The position numbers were made by a program, and so were the translations under genes. The notes below the pieces were generated by a model. That model had not been told where the DNA came from, made no database searches, and saw only the letters and a list, made by a program, of their open reading frames with translations. From Neptunomonas qingdaonensis (GTDB lineage: Bacteria > Pseudomonadota > Gammaproteobacteria > Pseudomonadales > Balneatricaceae), in assembly GCF_900113275.1 (NCBI RefSeq), contig NZ_FOOU01000011.1:93849-157848 (forward strand): a stretch of 64,000 nucleotides of DNA, given 5' to 3'. Within the stretch, counting starts at the first letter, position 1, and the number at the start of each line of letters is the position of its first letter. Of the stretch, positions 63,666-64,000 are shown in pieces.

Positions 63666-63700
63666 CCTCATGATTGCAACACAGATTTGTGATCATGAGG
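63666..63700 (+). terminator. Terminator after the GGDEF-EAL gene
   Basis: Exact nine-bp stem CCTCATGAT (63666-63674) / ATCATGAGG (63692-63700), 17-base loop, followed by TGGTTTT. Confidence 0.8.
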
Positions 63701-63719
63701 TGGTTTTGCGCTAATGTAT

Positions 63720-63882
63720 TCGGAGTCTTTAATTAGGAATGTGTTATTCCCGCTCCACGATGAGCATCCGCGCCAGATAGCCCTTAAAAAGCCGGCAGCT
63801 TTTCACAGCTGTTTTTTATGACAGGTTTGCCACCCGGACGGTCAACCGTTTTCATCATCACGCTCTATTATTGCAAACCCGA
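63720..63882 (-). mobile_element. Right-end non-coding region of IS110-family element
   Basis: Downstream of the transposase stop, rich in stems, e.g. AAAAGC (63787-63792) / GCTTTT (63798-63803). In IS110/IS1111 elements a non-coding end carries a bridge RNA that pairs with target and donor sequence; whether this end does cannot be told from the cut sequence. The element boundary is not identified. Confidence 0.4.
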
Positions 63883-64000
63883 TTAAACCTGTTGTGCCTG
63901 ATAAGGCTCATTCTTACTTAAAACAGCATAGGCTATCCGCGACAACTTGTTCGCCAGTGCAATGCATACCACATTAAATGACTTACTTACTCGCAGCTTT
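63883..64000 (-). CDS. IS110-family transposase, C-terminal fragment
   Basis: The open frame at the right edge reads, on the minus strand, KLRVSKSFNVVCIALANKL followed by SRIAYAVLSKNEPY, then stop. This is the characteristic C-terminal motif of IS110/IS1111 transposases (xNVVxxALANKxARxxWAxL). Only 38 residues lie in the window; the rest is cut off. Such transposases use a RuvC-like DEDD plus Ser mechanism guided by a bridge RNA. Confidence 0.85.
   Translation of the reverse strand, partial: KLRVSKSFNVVCIALANKLSRIAYAVLSKNEPYQAQQV

Overview
The window looks like the chromosome of a marine, aerobic gammaproteobacterium of the Oceanospirillales type (Amphritea, Neptunomonas or Marinobacterium-like). 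This is inferred from gene content: complete beta-oxidation with an electron-transfer flavoprotein, a BCCT osmolyte transporter, intracellular PHA depolymerase, PilU-type twitching ATPase, AzlCD and many c-di-GMP proteins. Genes are dense, base composition is moderate, and operons often overlap by 1, 4 or 8 bases. I see no rRNA, tRNA or CRISPR array.

Layout. 0-3 kb: 5'-truncated PD-(D/E)XK-like protein, then a minus-strand set DHH phosphoesterase, pilU and a SUKH protein. 3.2-8.1 kb: branched-chain amino acid ABC importer livJ-HMGF with an attenuator-like hairpin after livJ. 8.4-12.9 kb: plus-strand operon of a YCF48-like periplasmic repeat protein, an RND/MMPL exporter and a double UspA protein, followed by a 33-residue lipoprotein whose ribosome site lies in a hairpin. 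13.0-16.1 kb: an A+T-richer accessory segment with a two-gene module resembling phage lambda RexA/RexB in order, size and topology, a lipoprotein and a YefM-YoeB toxin-antitoxin pair. 16.3-24.8 kb: cNMP/CBS/DUF294 protein with its exonuclease partner, BCCT carrier, ChrA, two unknown membrane proteins and a glycosyltransferase.

25-38 kb is a fatty-acid catabolic block: acyl-CoA dehydrogenase, SCP2 protein, FadD ligase, DUF2889, enoyl-CoA hydratase, EtfBA, DUF502 membrane protein, fatty-acid desaturase and FadBA. 38-46 kb: alanine dehydrogenase, AzlCD, EamA exporter, MOSC-AraC pair, PHA depolymerase and a hotdog protein. 46-53.5 kb: EamA protein, DEAD helicase, NfeD-stomatin pair, MscL, DUF1289, peroxiredoxin-glutaredoxin fusion behind an OxyR-like site, and a D-lactate/glycolate-type flavoenzyme. 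53.6-63.7 kb: CHASE-GGDEF-EAL protein, DEAD helicase, DUF4332, 2OG-Fe(II) oxygenase, NlpC/P60 lipoprotein, Cys-rich exported protein, and a substrate-binding lipoprotein coupled to a HAMP-PAS-GGDEF-EAL protein. The right edge cuts the C-terminus of an IS110-family transposase.

The genes fit an organism that takes up amino acids and fatty acids, oxidises acyl-CoA through ETF, stores and mobilises PHA, and regulates surface behaviour by c-di-GMP. The most notable signals are the RexAB-like pair, the binding-protein/c-di-GMP pair, the hairpin-covered micro-lipoprotein, and short (10-21 bp) tandem duplications in many intergenic gaps. All assignments are by reading; no database search was run.
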